Assembly: GCA_013140975.1 (NCBI GenBank)
Contig: JABFRV010000112.1
Location: 1-42,114 of the forward strand
Length of the DNA stretch: 42,114 nucleotides
Direction of reading: 5' to 3'
Origin: Saprospiraceae bacterium
GTDB lineage: Bacteria; Bacteroidota; Bacteroidia; Chitinophagales; Saprospiraceae
The notes under the pieces are model-generated. The model did no database searches. It was not told the origin of the DNA and saw only the letters and a program-made list of their open reading frames with translations. Positions within the stretch are counted from its first letter, which is position 1. Each line of letters starts with the position of its first letter. Made by a program: the position numbers and the translations under genes. Positions 1 to 7,177 of the stretch are shown here, piece by piece.

Positions 1-247
1 TTCCTTTCATTTGTATTGCGTGTTGAAGAATTTCCTTATCCATTCCAACCAATTTAAGTCCTTCTATTCCGCGATGGGATAATGCCAGGTTAATGGATCT
101 GCCTGCAGACATTGACTGAAGTCTCATGTCTTCTCTTGATTCAAATATTTCAACCTGAAAGCCTTTTTGAACCAATCGCAATGCTAATAAAGAGCCTACG
201 AGTCCTGCACCCGCAATAATAAATTTGTTAGAATTATTTGTAATCAT
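1..247 (-). CDS. kmo: Kynurenine 3-monooxygenase, N-terminal part (cut by window edge)
   Basis: FAD monooxygenase that hydroxylates L-kynurenine to 3-hydroxykynurenine using NADPH and O2. Only the first 82 codons lie in the window; the rest runs off the left edge. The visible part begins with a Rossmann FAD-binding turn (GAGLVGS, residues 13-19), followed by the acidic ribose-binding end of the second strand (EIFESR, 33-38). Next comes GRSINLALSHRG (49-60), which I recognise as the signature separating Kmo from other flavin hydroxylases. The ATG overlaps the kynU stop codon in an ATGA arrangement, so the two genes are almost certainly co-transcribed and translationally coupled. Other FAD hydroxylases share the first motif, but the second motif and the kynureninase neighbour make Kmo by far the best call. 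Confidence 0.9.
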   Translation of the reverse strand, partial: MITNNSNKFIIAGAGLVGSLLALRLVQKGFQVEIFESREDMRLQSMSAGRSINLALSHRGIEGLKLVGMDKEILQHAIQMKG

Positions 248-1503
248 TTGGATTGAATTATATTTTTCAATGCATCATAAAAAAAATAAACATCACTAAA
301 AGAGTTATAAAGTGGAACAGGTGCAACTCTGATTACATCAGGCTCACGCCAATCTGCAATAATTCTTATGTTTTTCAATTCATTATAAATTCTTTTATCT
401 CCTCCTCGAATTTGAATAGAGACTTGCGAACCTCGTTCTTCTTCACTTTGAGGAGTAAGAATCCTTATACTTGGGTGATTTAATGATTGGAGAAGCTGAA
501 TAAGATATTCGCTCAGTTCAAGAGATTTTTTTCTGAGTGCGGGCATTCCTGCTTTTGAAAATAATTGAAGTGAAGATAACATACATGCCATCGGAAGAAT
601 AGGTGGATTGCTTAATTGCCAACCTTCGGCGCCTCGCATTAGCTTCATTTGCGGAGACATTTTAAAACGATCTACCTTATTATGACCCCACCATCCTGCA
701 AATCGAGGAATCTCGTAATCATCTGCATGTTTTTCATGTACAAAGCATCCGGCTAAACTACCAGGACCAGAATTCAAATATTTATAACTACACCATACCG
801 CAAAGTCAGGAGCATCATTATGTAGATCTAATAATAGATTCCCAGCACCATGCGCCAGATCGAATCCAACTTTGCAACCGTATTTATGTGCTAAATCTGT
901 AATTTTTTTTATAGGGTAAGCCTGTCCTGTATAATAATTTACAGAACCTATAAGTACTAGAGCAATTTCTTCACCATGACTCTCCAAAACCTCTTTAATA
1001 TTTTCCCAGCTGACATATTCATTCTGATCTTTAGGCGTCAGTAGAATGAGTGATTCTTTAGGATCGAAGCCATGAAACCGAATCTGAGATTCAACTGCAT
1101 ATCTATCTGAAGGAAAAGCACTGTATTCAATGAGAATTTTATGTCTGGACTTTGTTGGTCTGTAAAAGCTCACCATCATCAGATGAAGGTTTACCGTAAG
1201 AGTATTCATAACAACAAGCTCATGAGGTAAAGCACCAACTGCGGCAGCCATCGGCTCTGTTAAAAATTCGTGATAACGAACCCAAGGTCTTTCAGCTTCA
1301 AGATGTCCTTCAACTCCAAACTCCGACCAGTCATCCAATTCCTGCATCACATATTCTTTTGTCTGAATAGGTTGAAGACCCAATGAATTGCCACAGAAAT
1401 ATAGTAGAGAGCCCTGTGCATCACGAGGAAAATGAAATTGAGATCGAAAAGAAGCTAAAGAATCGTTTCGATCTTTTTGTAAAGAGTCTTCATGAGAAAA
1501 CAT
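244..1503 (-). CDS. kynU: Kynureninase
   Basis: PLP enzyme that cleaves 3-hydroxykynurenine (or kynurenine) to 3-hydroxyanthranilate (or anthranilate) and alanine. Of 419 residues from the chosen ATG, the PLP lysine is K241 in SYKYLNSGPG; the family motif RFAGWWGHN and the MRGAEGWQLSNPP stretch follow. The frame stays open upstream to a TTG at 1584 and another ATG at 1533, but a TAnnTTTG promoter box at 1521-1528 lies inside that extension. The ATG at 1503 also gives the usual family length, so I use it. It is the first gene of a kynU-kmo operon with a 4-base overlap. In Bacteroidota this pair usually serves de novo NAD synthesis from tryptophan; the remaining genes are not in the window. Cysteine desulfurases share the fold but lack these motifs. 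Confidence 0.95.
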   Translation of the reverse strand: MFSHEDSLQKDRNDSLASFRSQFHFPRDAQGSLLYFCGNSLGLQPIQTKEYVMQELDDWSEFGVEGHLEAERPWVRYHEFLTEPMAAAVGALPHELVVMNTLTVNLHLMMVSFYRPTKSRHKILIEYSAFPSDRYAVESQIRFHGFDPKESLILLTPKDQNEYVSWENIKEVLESHGEEIALVLIGSVNYYTGQAYPIKKITDLAHKYGCKVGFDLAHGAGNLLLDLHNDAPDFAVWCSYKYLNSGPGSLAGCFVHEKHADDYEIPRFAGWWGHNKVDRFKMSPQMKLMRGAEGWQLSNPPILPMACMLSSLQLFSKAGMPALRKKSLELSEYLIQLLQSLNHPSIRILTPQSEEERGSQVSIQIRGGDKRIYNELKNIRIIADWREPDVIRVAPVPLYNSFSDVYFFYDALKNIIQSK

Positions 1504-1520
1504 AAACTTGCTTATAAAAG

Positions 1521-1528
1521 CAAAAGTA
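1521..1528 (-). promoter_or_regulatory. Probable -7 box of kynU promoter
   Basis: The minus strand reads TACTTTTG, matching the Bacteroidota TAnnTTTG -7 element, and ends 17 bases before the kynU ATG at 1503. No clear -33 TTG was found at the usual distance. Confidence 0.5.
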
Positions 1529-1542
1529 ATCATATCATCAGA

Positions 1543-1580
1543 AAAAATACATATTAAATATTTAATTAATATGTATTTTT
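1543..1580. repeat. Perfect 15-bp inverted repeat between kynU and xerD
   Basis: The arms AAAAATACATATTAA (1543-1557) and TTAATATGTATTTTT (1566-1580) are exact reverse complements around the 8-base centre ATATTTAA. The dyad lies between divergent genes and its right arm covers most of the xerD -7 box. This suits an operator bound by a dimeric regulator or a cruciform-prone site. It is not followed by a clean terminator arrangement for either gene. Confidence 0.75.
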
Positions 1581-1581
1581 G
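1574..1581 (+). promoter_or_regulatory. Probable -7 box of xerD promoter
   Basis: TATTTTTG fits TAnnTTTG and ends only 5 bases before the xerD ATG at 1587, so transcription would start at or next to the start codon (leaderless mRNA). It is embedded in the inverted repeat at 1543-1580. Confidence 0.5.
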
Positions 1582-1586
1582 CAATT

Positions 1587-2498
1587 ATGGATTGGCATTC
1601 TTCAATTACCGGATTCAAGATCTATTTGCAACTGGAAAGGTCATTATCAAAGCACTCCATTGATGCTTATGTAAGAGACGTTAGCACTTTGCGAACTTTT
1701 GTTATAGAAAATTATCCCGACATATCCCCACTGAATCTTGATCTCACCAAACTTAAAGAGTGTATACATTGGATTTCCAAGAGAGAAATTGATAACAGAT
1801 CTCAGGCAAGAACTATTTCTGGCATTAAGGCATTTTACAAATTCCTAATGGTAGAAGACTTAATAAAAGATGATCCAACAGAATTATTAGAGTCTCCAAA
1901 ACTAGGAAAATATATTCCGGACGTACTTAGCATTGATGAAATCGAACAGATTCTTCAATCCATAGATCTTAGTACCGACCGAGGACATAGGGACAGAGCT
2001 ATCGTTGAAACACTCTATGGTTCCGGACTAAGAGTAAGTGAATTGGTTGAATTAAGAATCACGAATATAATTCAGGATCAAAGCTTCTTAAGAGTTACAG
2101 GAAAAGGCAATAAAGAAAGATTGGTTCCAACGGGCGAACATGCTTTGTTTCATATTAATACCTATTTGAATCAATACAGAGTCCATCTTCCCAGAATCCA
2201 AAACCATGAAGATTTCGTATTCCTAAATAAATTTGGCAAAAAGCTATCTAGAATAAGTATTTTCAATATTATCAAAGAATGTGTTGCTCGAGCCGGAATT
2301 CATAAATCAATAAGTCCTCACACTTTTAGGCATTCATTTGCATCACATCTTGTTGAGGGTGGTGCCAATTTAAGAGTTGTTCAGGAAATGTTGGGACACG
2401 AATCCATTACAACAACAGAAATCTATACGCATCTTGACAAGGATTTTTTAAGGGAGAATCTTATAAACTTTCACCCAATACACAAAAAAAAGAGCTGA
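1587..2498 (+). CDS. xerD: Site-specific tyrosine recombinase XerD/XerC type
   Basis: Cytoplasmic recombinase that resolves chromosome dimers at dif during division. The 303-residue length is typical of Xer proteins. An N-terminal SAM-like core-binding domain (about 1-95) is followed by a catalytic domain with the full set of active residues: R149 (GSGLRVSEL), K173 (VTGKGNKER), H245 and R248 (HTFRHSF), H271 (LGHES) and Y280 (EIYTHL). Size, intact motifs and lack of flanking att-like repeats or phage genes argue for a housekeeping Xer rather than a mobile-element integrase. XerC and XerD cannot be separated confidently by eye. The gene is divergent from kynU, and its last codons overlap a hairpin that terminates the convergent operon. 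Confidence 0.9.
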   Translation: MDWHSSITGFKIYLQLERSLSKHSIDAYVRDVSTLRTFVIENYPDISPLNLDLTKLKECIHWISKREIDNRSQARTISGIKAFYKFLMVEDLIKDDPTELLESPKLGKYIPDVLSIDEIEQILQSIDLSTDRGHRDRAIVETLYGSGLRVSELVELRITNIIQDQSFLRVTGKGNKERLVPTGEHALFHINTYLNQYRVHLPRIQNHEDFVFLNKFGKKLSRISIFNIIKECVARAGIHKSISPHTFRHSFASHLVEGGANLRVVQEMLGHESITTTEIYTHLDKDFLRENLINFHPIHKKKS

Positions 2499-2514
2499 GA
2501 AATATCCCAGCTCT
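2484..2514 (-). terminator. Rho-independent terminator of the sigma/anti-sigma/OMP operon
   Basis: The minus strand has the stem AGAGCTG/CAGCTCT (2508-2514 with 2491-2497, 10-base loop) followed by eight T (complement of 2484-2491). The hairpin overlaps the xerD stop codon, so one structure lies at the junction of the convergent genes. Confidence 0.8.
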
Positions 2515-2548
2515 ACCGTATTGAAAAAAAGTTTAACCAACAATCTTT

Positions 2549-3472
2549 TTAGAAATCAAACCATAAGCCACATTCTAATGTGCGAAGGTCATTGGATGCC
2601 CAGGTATCACTTAAGTCAAGGTTAGCAAATAACTTTAAGAAGCCAATATCTACTCTTCCACTAACACCATAACGGAATTTTTCAAAACCAAAATCTTCTT
2701 TTGTTACAGTATGTCTATCAATATTCTGATAGCATACTTCAGACCTCTCATGTACTTTGACTCCCGCGTAACCACCTAATCCAATTCCAATTCTACCCAG
2801 GCCTTTAATTTTATTACTTTGGAAATATAGCATCAAAGGAACTTGAAGATGTTGAACGTGCAGTCTAGAACGACGAATATTAGAATCCAAAGAATATACT
2901 AAATCTTGATTTGGTTCAAATTGTATGCTATTGTCAAATTTATAATTTCCGATTCTCCATCCTATAGCTGTCATTAACCTGACATTTCTAGAGCCCAAAT
3001 AAATTTTTGTTGGTAAGAAATTCAATGTTGTTGACCATGACCAAAATTTCAAATCCAAATCATTCTTTAATGTCTCAGAAACATCACCGGAATTAGCAAA
3101 TAAGTTTACACCTAAGTCGACATCAAGAAAACCAACTTTTGCTCCACTCTTTGATTTTTTTGCAGGATGAGTATTTTCCTTATGTTTCTTCATGTGGGCT
3201 TTATCATCATCATTCATGTCTTCGTCATCTTTGTCATTGTCATCATCATCTTCTTCATCTTCATCATCTTTCCGGCTATCATCATTCTTATTATTTTCTT
3301 TCTCAATTATTAGCACTTCTGTTCCGCCGAGATTAATTCTTGTTGTATCTTTCTTCTTGTCAGATTTCATCTCTGGTGAAGGTGCCGATGGAGGTGCAGG
3401 AGGCGTAGGAGGTTCTTGTGCAGATAATGTTATTGTAATCAATAAAAACAGGATTAAAAAAATATTTTTCAT
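2549..3472 (-). CDS. Outer-membrane beta-barrel protein with highly acidic linker
   Basis: Uncharacterised envelope protein, 307 residues from the ATG at 3472; a TTG at 3481 would add three. A signal peptide (MKNIFLILFLLITITLSAQ) is followed by a short Pro-rich stretch, then a strongly acidic Asp/Glu segment around residues 60-95, then a Lys/His-rich stretch. The rest alternates polar and hydrophobic residues and ends in an aromatic (GLWFDF), typical of a small outer-membrane barrel. It is the third gene behind an ECF sigma factor and a membrane protein, with 19 bases separating it from the latter, so it is probably co-expressed with the regulators. The acidic segment could bind cations or keep the N terminus extended in the periplasm; that is inference. 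No enzymatic motif is visible. Confidence 0.7.
   Translation of the reverse strand: MKNIFLILFLLITITLSAQEPPTPPAPPSAPSPEMKSDKKKDTTRINLGGTEVLIIEKENNKNDDSRKDDEDEEDDDDNDKDDEDMNDDDKAHMKKHKENTHPAKKSKSGAKVGFLDVDLGVNLFANSGDVSETLKNDLDLKFWSWSTTLNFLPTKIYLGSRNVRLMTAIGWRIGNYKFDNSIQFEPNQDLVYSLDSNIRRSRLHVQHLQVPLMLYFQSNKIKGLGRIGIGLGGYAGVKVHERSEVCYQNIDRHTVTKEDFGFEKFRYGVSGRVDIGFLKLFANLDLSDTWASNDLRTLECGLWFDF
3202..3297. repeat. Imperfect ATC/GAT triplet repeat coding for the acidic linker
   Basis: The plus strand is dominated by TCA/TCT/TCG triplets, GAT/GAA/GAC on the coding strand. The repeat keeps frame, so slippage would change linker length without breaking the gene. Confidence 0.6.
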
Positions 3473-3491
3473 ATGTAACAATTTTTTTTAT

Positions 3492-4391
3492 TTAAAAAGT
3501 AGGTATTTGTAAAGTTTTAGAAAATCCGAATAAGTTTGTTTTAATATTTATATCCACGAAAGTTCTTTCTTCATTTTCTTTTGGATCAATAGCTATAGAA
3601 TTCTGTGACCACTTTCTTGATTTCTTGGAAAGAAAATTAAAGAAGCTCTTTTTAACCTTGCGATCCAAAGAAATGATACCTCCGTTGACATTCTGTTGCA
3701 TTTCTACAGATTGTGAATGAACAGTTTTATTCTCAACTAAAGATGGTTGTTCTCCAACTTCCACCATTGTAGTAGAAATTTCTCCCTCATTCGGATGAAA
3801 AGCTTGTCCCTGTGTAACAGGTATTGAGCCTGCATTCTCTGCAACTCGATTTAATATATTCTGATCAGTAGAAATTTCAGACTTATCAGAAATATCTACT
3901 ATTTGAGAAGTTGTTTTTGTGTTTACGATTTCTTGAGAGGAATTATCAGCTGGTTGAGTAAGGGTCGTACTTCTAGTGCCAGATTTCTTTTTTATTGTTG
4001 ATGTTGCAATTTTATTGTTTTGACTTTCCAGAGAAGTATCATTTATTCTTTCTTCCTGATTAGCAGATTCTTCTATAACTTTTGGAATTGAAGATGTCTG
4101 TTGAATAACATTTTTTGATTCATTTTCAGAATTAGAAACTGCAACAGAAACATCAGAATTAGAATTAAAAGTATTGTAAATTGCATATGAAATAATTACA
4201 ACAAGACCTACTGCTGCAATTCTTGTAAAGTAATAAATTACATTTCTATGCTTTGTTATAACAGGAGCAGACTTCACATCTTCCTTCGAAAAGGACTCAT
4301 GCATAATCTTTTCAAAAAGATGTACAGGTGTATTTTGGCTATCTAGATCTTCTCTATGCTTTTGCAGAAATTTTTTGAATTGATCCGGCAT
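3492..4391 (-). CDS. Probable membrane anti-sigma factor
   Basis: Membrane protein of unknown family, 299 residues from the ATG at 4391. The frame also allows a TTG at 4415. A soluble N-terminal region of about 70 residues begins MPDQFKKFLQKHREDLD, followed by one transmembrane helix (about residues 77-97: FTRIAAVGLVVIISYAIYNTF core). The rest is a long Ser/Thr/Asn/Gln-rich, low-complexity stretch, presumably periplasmic. It starts inside the end of the ECF sigma gene (38-base overlap), so translation is likely coupled. A cytoplasmic head that can hold a sigma factor, one membrane span and a sigma gene immediately upstream are the classic arrangement of an anti-sigma factor. No zinc-binding HxxxCxxC motif is present, so sequence alone does not prove the role. 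Confidence 0.6.
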   Translation of the reverse strand: MPDQFKKFLQKHREDLDSQNTPVHLFEKIMHESFSKEDVKSAPVITKHRNVIYYFTRIAAVGLVVIISYAIYNTFNSNSDVSVAVSNSENESKNVIQQTSSIPKVIEESANQEERINDTSLESQNNKIATSTIKKKSGTRSTTLTQPADNSSQEIVNTKTTSQIVDISDKSEISTDQNILNRVAENAGSIPVTQGQAFHPNEGEISTTMVEVGEQPSLVENKTVHSQSVEMQQNVNGGIISLDRKVKKSFFNFLSKKSRKWSQNSIAIDPKENEERTFVDINIKTNLFGFSKTLQIPTF

Positions 4392-4926
4392 AATGACTGT
4401 TTTTAATAAGTTCAATAATTTTTTGTTTGGCTCTCATATATTGGCTACGGCAAGTTGCACTAGGAATGGAGAGCTTGTCTGCTATATTCTCATGTGAATA
4501 ATTCTCAATAGCAAACAGGGAGAATACAATTTTATATTTCTCAGGCAGTCTTTCAAGAGCCCATTGAATAGCATCTAATTTTTGAGCATATTCATATTCA
4601 TCTACGATTTCATCTTCGTCATTGAGATTAATCAAAACTGTATGATCATCAAAATTAGACCATTGCAATTTTTTCTTTTTTTCAATTTGTTTAAGACAGG
4701 TATTCACGCATATTTTCTTGATCCAAGCAGGAAGTAATTCAGGTTGTTCCAGTGAATGAATATTTCTAAAAACAAGTACGAAGGTTTCCTGAAGAGCATC
4801 CAATGCATCTTCTTCTTTGCCCAATAATCTCAAACAGGTATTATACATTGCCTTATTGAATAAATTATAAAGCTCGGAACAGGCTTTCCTGTCAGCTTTA
4901 ATTACTTTTTCAATTAGGTTTTTCAT
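4354..4926 (-). CDS. ECF-family RNA polymerase sigma factor
   Basis: Extracytoplasmic-function sigma-70 factor of 190 residues, the normal ECF size. Region 2 spans about 10-80, with YNTCLRLLGKEEDALDALQETFVLVFRN matching the core-binding and -10 recognition helices in pieces such as DALDALQETF. Region 4 spans about 110-175: LERLPEKYKIVFSLFAIE, then a helix-turn-helix ENIADKLSIPSATCRSQ that reads -35 DNA. An acidic linker lies between them. Sigma, membrane protein and outer-membrane protein are arranged head to tail on the minus strand and end at the hairpin at 2484-2514. The probable target is its own operon and other envelope genes; this is inferred from position only. No consensus housekeeping promoter was obvious upstream (4927-5069). 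Confidence 0.9.
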   Translation of the reverse strand: MKNLIEKVIKADRKACSELYNLFNKAMYNTCLRLLGKEEDALDALQETFVLVFRNIHSLEQPELLPAWIKKICVNTCLKQIEKKKKLQWSNFDDHTVLINLNDEDEIVDEYEYAQKLDAIQWALERLPEKYKIVFSLFAIENYSHENIADKLSIPSATCRSQYMRAKQKIIELIKNSHYAGSIQKISAKA

Positions 4927-5069
4927 ATTTGATGAAGAAAAAAATCAATGTAAAGAGTCTTGAAATTTGCTTCTGTTGCATTTTTTAAACAAAAAAAGTT
5001 CCCGGCTTTGTACAAACATCAATTTTCATCATAAAGTGCTGATTTACAACCAAATATTGCGGCTTAATA

Positions 5070-5819
5070 TTACCAATTAATATTAGACCCTGATTTTTTT
5101 AGCCAGTTTTCAGCTTCCATATAGTTCGGCATTACCTTTTCCACTACTTTCCAATATGCTGCGGAGTGATTGTGATGAACAAGGTGAGCCAACTCATGAA
5201 TAATTATATAATCAAGAACAAAAGCAGGCGCAAGAAGTAATCTCGACGATAAACTAATGTTTTTATTAGAGGAGCATGAACCCCAGTTACTGGAGTTGTT
5301 TCGCAGTTGAATTTCATTAATCTCTTTCTTAAAATATGTATCGTTTAAATCATCAACTCTTTTCTTAACATGATGCTGATACGTCTGAGACATTATTCTA
5401 TGTATTAATTTTTGACAGGTTTTTTGTCGAACGTTTGCACTAAGATTACTCGGAAGATTAATGTATATAGTTTTATCAATTCTTCTTCCTGTGGCGGTCT
5501 TCCCATCTTTTTCATTCAATTGAAGAGTATAATTTGTTCCCATTACTTCAATGATGGTTCCTGTCAAATATGTCTTAGGAAAAAAACTAGATTTTAAATT
5601 CTGATCCTTCTTTATTTTTTTAGCAATCCAATCCTTCGCCCAATTCATGTGCTCCTCTTTTGTTGAACTTGCAATCAAAATTGGAAGGCGAATAATGGCT
5701 TTATCTCGACCTATGCTAACCCGGGCTGATTTTCTCCATTCATGATGAATTTCAACCGGGATTTGTATATCCTCTAATTCAAGAAATTGAATCTCTTTGA
5801 ATTTGCCAGGTTTAGGCAT
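5070..5819 (-). CDS. YgjP-type (DUF45) zinc metallopeptidase
   Basis: Predicted zinc metalloprotease of the YgjP/SprT-like group, 249 residues from the ATG at 5819; the frame also allows a TTG at 5831. The C-terminal domain contains NSSNWGSCSSNKNISLSSRL, the typical lead-in, then HELAHLVHHNHSAAYW, which holds the HExxH-like zinc site. The gluzincin form here is HELAH with the third ligand in NHS. The N-terminal half has an Arg/Lys-rich beta region (RKSARVSIGRDKAIIRLP) common to the family. The gene overlaps the end of serC by 8 bases, suggesting co-transcription. YgjP proteins have a poorly defined cellular role, so I do not assign a substrate. Confidence 0.85.
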   Translation of the reverse strand: MPKPGKFKEIQFLELEDIQIPVEIHHEWRKSARVSIGRDKAIIRLPILIASSTKEEHMNWAKDWIAKKIKKDQNLKSSFFPKTYLTGTIIEVMGTNYTLQLNEKDGKTATGRRIDKTIYINLPSNLSANVRQKTCQKLIHRIMSQTYQHHVKKRVDDLNDTYFKKEINEIQLRNNSSNWGSCSSNKNISLSSRLLLAPAFVLDYIIIHELAHLVHHNHSAAYWKVVEKVMPNYMEAENWLKKSGSNINW

Positions 5820-6882
5820 ACTTCTCTTCAAATCTTTTCATAACATCAACAAGAACTTGCACACTTTTTAATTCCAACGCATTATATAAAGAAGCTCTGA
5901 ATCCTCCAACGGATCTATGTCCGGCTAAACCAACACAACCTTCGGCTTTGCAAGCTTCTAAAAATAAGTTTTCATGTTCAGGGTTATTTGGAACAAAAAC
6001 TACATTCATCCATGATCTGTCATTTTTTTCTACCGTTCCATAAAAACAAGAGTTACGATCTATTTCATTGTAAAGGCATTCAGCTTTAGCCCTGTTTCGG
6101 TTTTCAACAACTTCTAAACCTCCGATTTCTTTTATCCACTGAAGTGTAAGCATTGTAACATATATTGGAAAAACCGGTGGAGTATTATACATAGATCCTT
6201 TTTCTGAAAAGGATTTATAATTCAACATTGTTGGTAGCTTTCTTGCGGATCTACCTATCAGACTTTTCTTTAAAACAACTATGGTTACACCTGCTGGTCC
6301 CAGATTTTTTTGTGCTCCGGCATAGATCAGATCGAACTTTGAAAAATCTAACCTTTTGCTGAAAATATCAGAAGACATATCACAGAATAATGGAATAGGG
6401 GAATCCGGAAAACTTTGATATTGAGAGCCGTAAATTGTGTTATTGGAAGTAAGATGCAAATAGGCTGCATCTGAAGGTATAGTAAAGCCCTTTGGAATAT
6501 GTCGGAAATGATCATCTTCTGAGCTAGCAAGAACATTTACATTTCCGAACAACCTGGCTTCTTTAATTGCTCCACTCGCCCAGGTTCCAGTGTTTACGTA
6601 ACATGCGGTTTCATCATCTTTCAAAATATTCATTGGAACCATAAAGAATTGACTACTTGCACCTCCCCCCATAAAAAGTACGTCATAATCATCTCTTAGA
6701 TTCATTATTTCAAGAATCAGAGATTTAGATTCATCCATAACTGCTTCAAATTGCTTGCTTCTATGTGAAATTTCTAGCAAGGACAAATCCATATCGCTAA
6801 AATTCAAAATCGCTTGCGACGCTTTTTGCAGAACTGACTTTGGCAGTATTGCCGGGCCAGCATAAAAATTATGTTTGGTCAT
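5812..6882 (-). CDS. serC: Phosphoserine aminotransferase
   Basis: Class V PLP aminotransferase converting 3-phosphohydroxypyruvate and glutamate to phosphoserine and 2-oxoglutarate in serine synthesis; it can also act in pyridoxal phosphate synthesis. The 356-residue length matches the family. The PLP lysine is K192 in AGAQKNLGPAGVT, and HRSKQFE near the start and MGGGASSQFFMVPMN are family signatures. The C terminus has GHRSVGGFRASLYNAL, which positions the substrate phosphate. A -7 box sits 4 bases before the ATG, so the message may be leaderless. serA is not adjacent; a peptidase gene overlaps its 3' end instead. Confidence 0.95.
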   Translation of the reverse strand: MTKHNFYAGPAILPKSVLQKASQAILNFSDMDLSLLEISHRSKQFEAVMDESKSLILEIMNLRDDYDVLFMGGGASSQFFMVPMNILKDDETACYVNTGTWASGAIKEARLFGNVNVLASSEDDHFRHIPKGFTIPSDAAYLHLTSNNTIYGSQYQSFPDSPIPLFCDMSSDIFSKRLDFSKFDLIYAGAQKNLGPAGVTIVVLKKSLIGRSARKLPTMLNYKSFSEKGSMYNTPPVFPIYVTMLTLQWIKEIGGLEVVENRNRAKAECLYNEIDRNSCFYGTVEKNDRSWMNVVFVPNNPEHENLFLEACKAEGCVGLAGHRSVGGFRASLYNALELKSVQVLVDVMKRFEEKYA

Positions 6883-6886
6883 GTTG

Positions 6887-6894
6887 CAAAATTA
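6887..6894 (-). promoter_or_regulatory. Probable -7 box of serC promoter
   Basis: The minus strand reads TAATTTTG (TAnnTTTG), ending 4 bases before the serC ATG at 6882. No convincing -33 TTG was seen. Confidence 0.5.
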
Positions 6895-7102
6895 AGTCAG
6901 AATTATAACTATTTGGTTTAAAAATGATAATTGTTCTAATTGAAATACCTCATCCTGCCATGAAAGTTTTAGCTTTCAATATTGGTTGAAATGTTGATAA
7001 TTGACCAAGGGGGTTATGAATAAATCGATTTAAATAAATTATTATTTAAATTTTTAAAGAATCAATCTCTCAATATCAAACCTAACAGTCATCATTTATC
7101 GC

Positions 7103-7118
7103 AGCTTAAGTTTAAGCT
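7103..7118. promoter_or_regulatory. Near-palindrome upstream of MFS gene, possible operator
   Basis: AGCTTAA and TTAAGCT (7103-7109, 7112-7118) form a 7-bp dyad around GT in the divergent serC/MFS spacer (6883-7177). It lies about 47 bases upstream of the MFS -7 box. The spacer otherwise shows only AT-rich sequence and a 5-bp GAAAG/CTTTC hairpin near 6960. Confidence 0.35.
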
Positions 7119-7164
7119 GTTATTAGCTTTGGTTATTTTATGTCACTTATAACTTTAAAATAAT

Positions 7165-7172
7165 TACTTTCG
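7165..7172 (+). promoter_or_regulatory. Probable -7 box of MFS gene promoter
   Basis: TACTTTCG is a one-base variant of TAnnTTTG and ends 5 bases before the ATG at 7178, again consistent with a leaderless or nearly leaderless transcript. Confidence 0.4.
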
Positions 7173-7177
7173 CAACT

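Noticed and set aside
1587-2498. Tyrosine recombinase as an integrase marking a mobile island
   Set aside because: Length, intact Xer motifs, and absence of att repeats, tRNA or phage genes fit a housekeeping XerC/D.
3192-3512. Ser-rich open frame opposite the acidic linker
   Set aside because: The poly-Ser stretch is simply the complement of GAT/GAA triplets in the outer-membrane protein gene.
5007-5016. Palindrome TTTGTACAAA upstream of the sigma gene as a regulator site
   Set aside because: A 10-base palindrome is too short to call in AT-rich DNA and is not placed next to a convincing promoter box.
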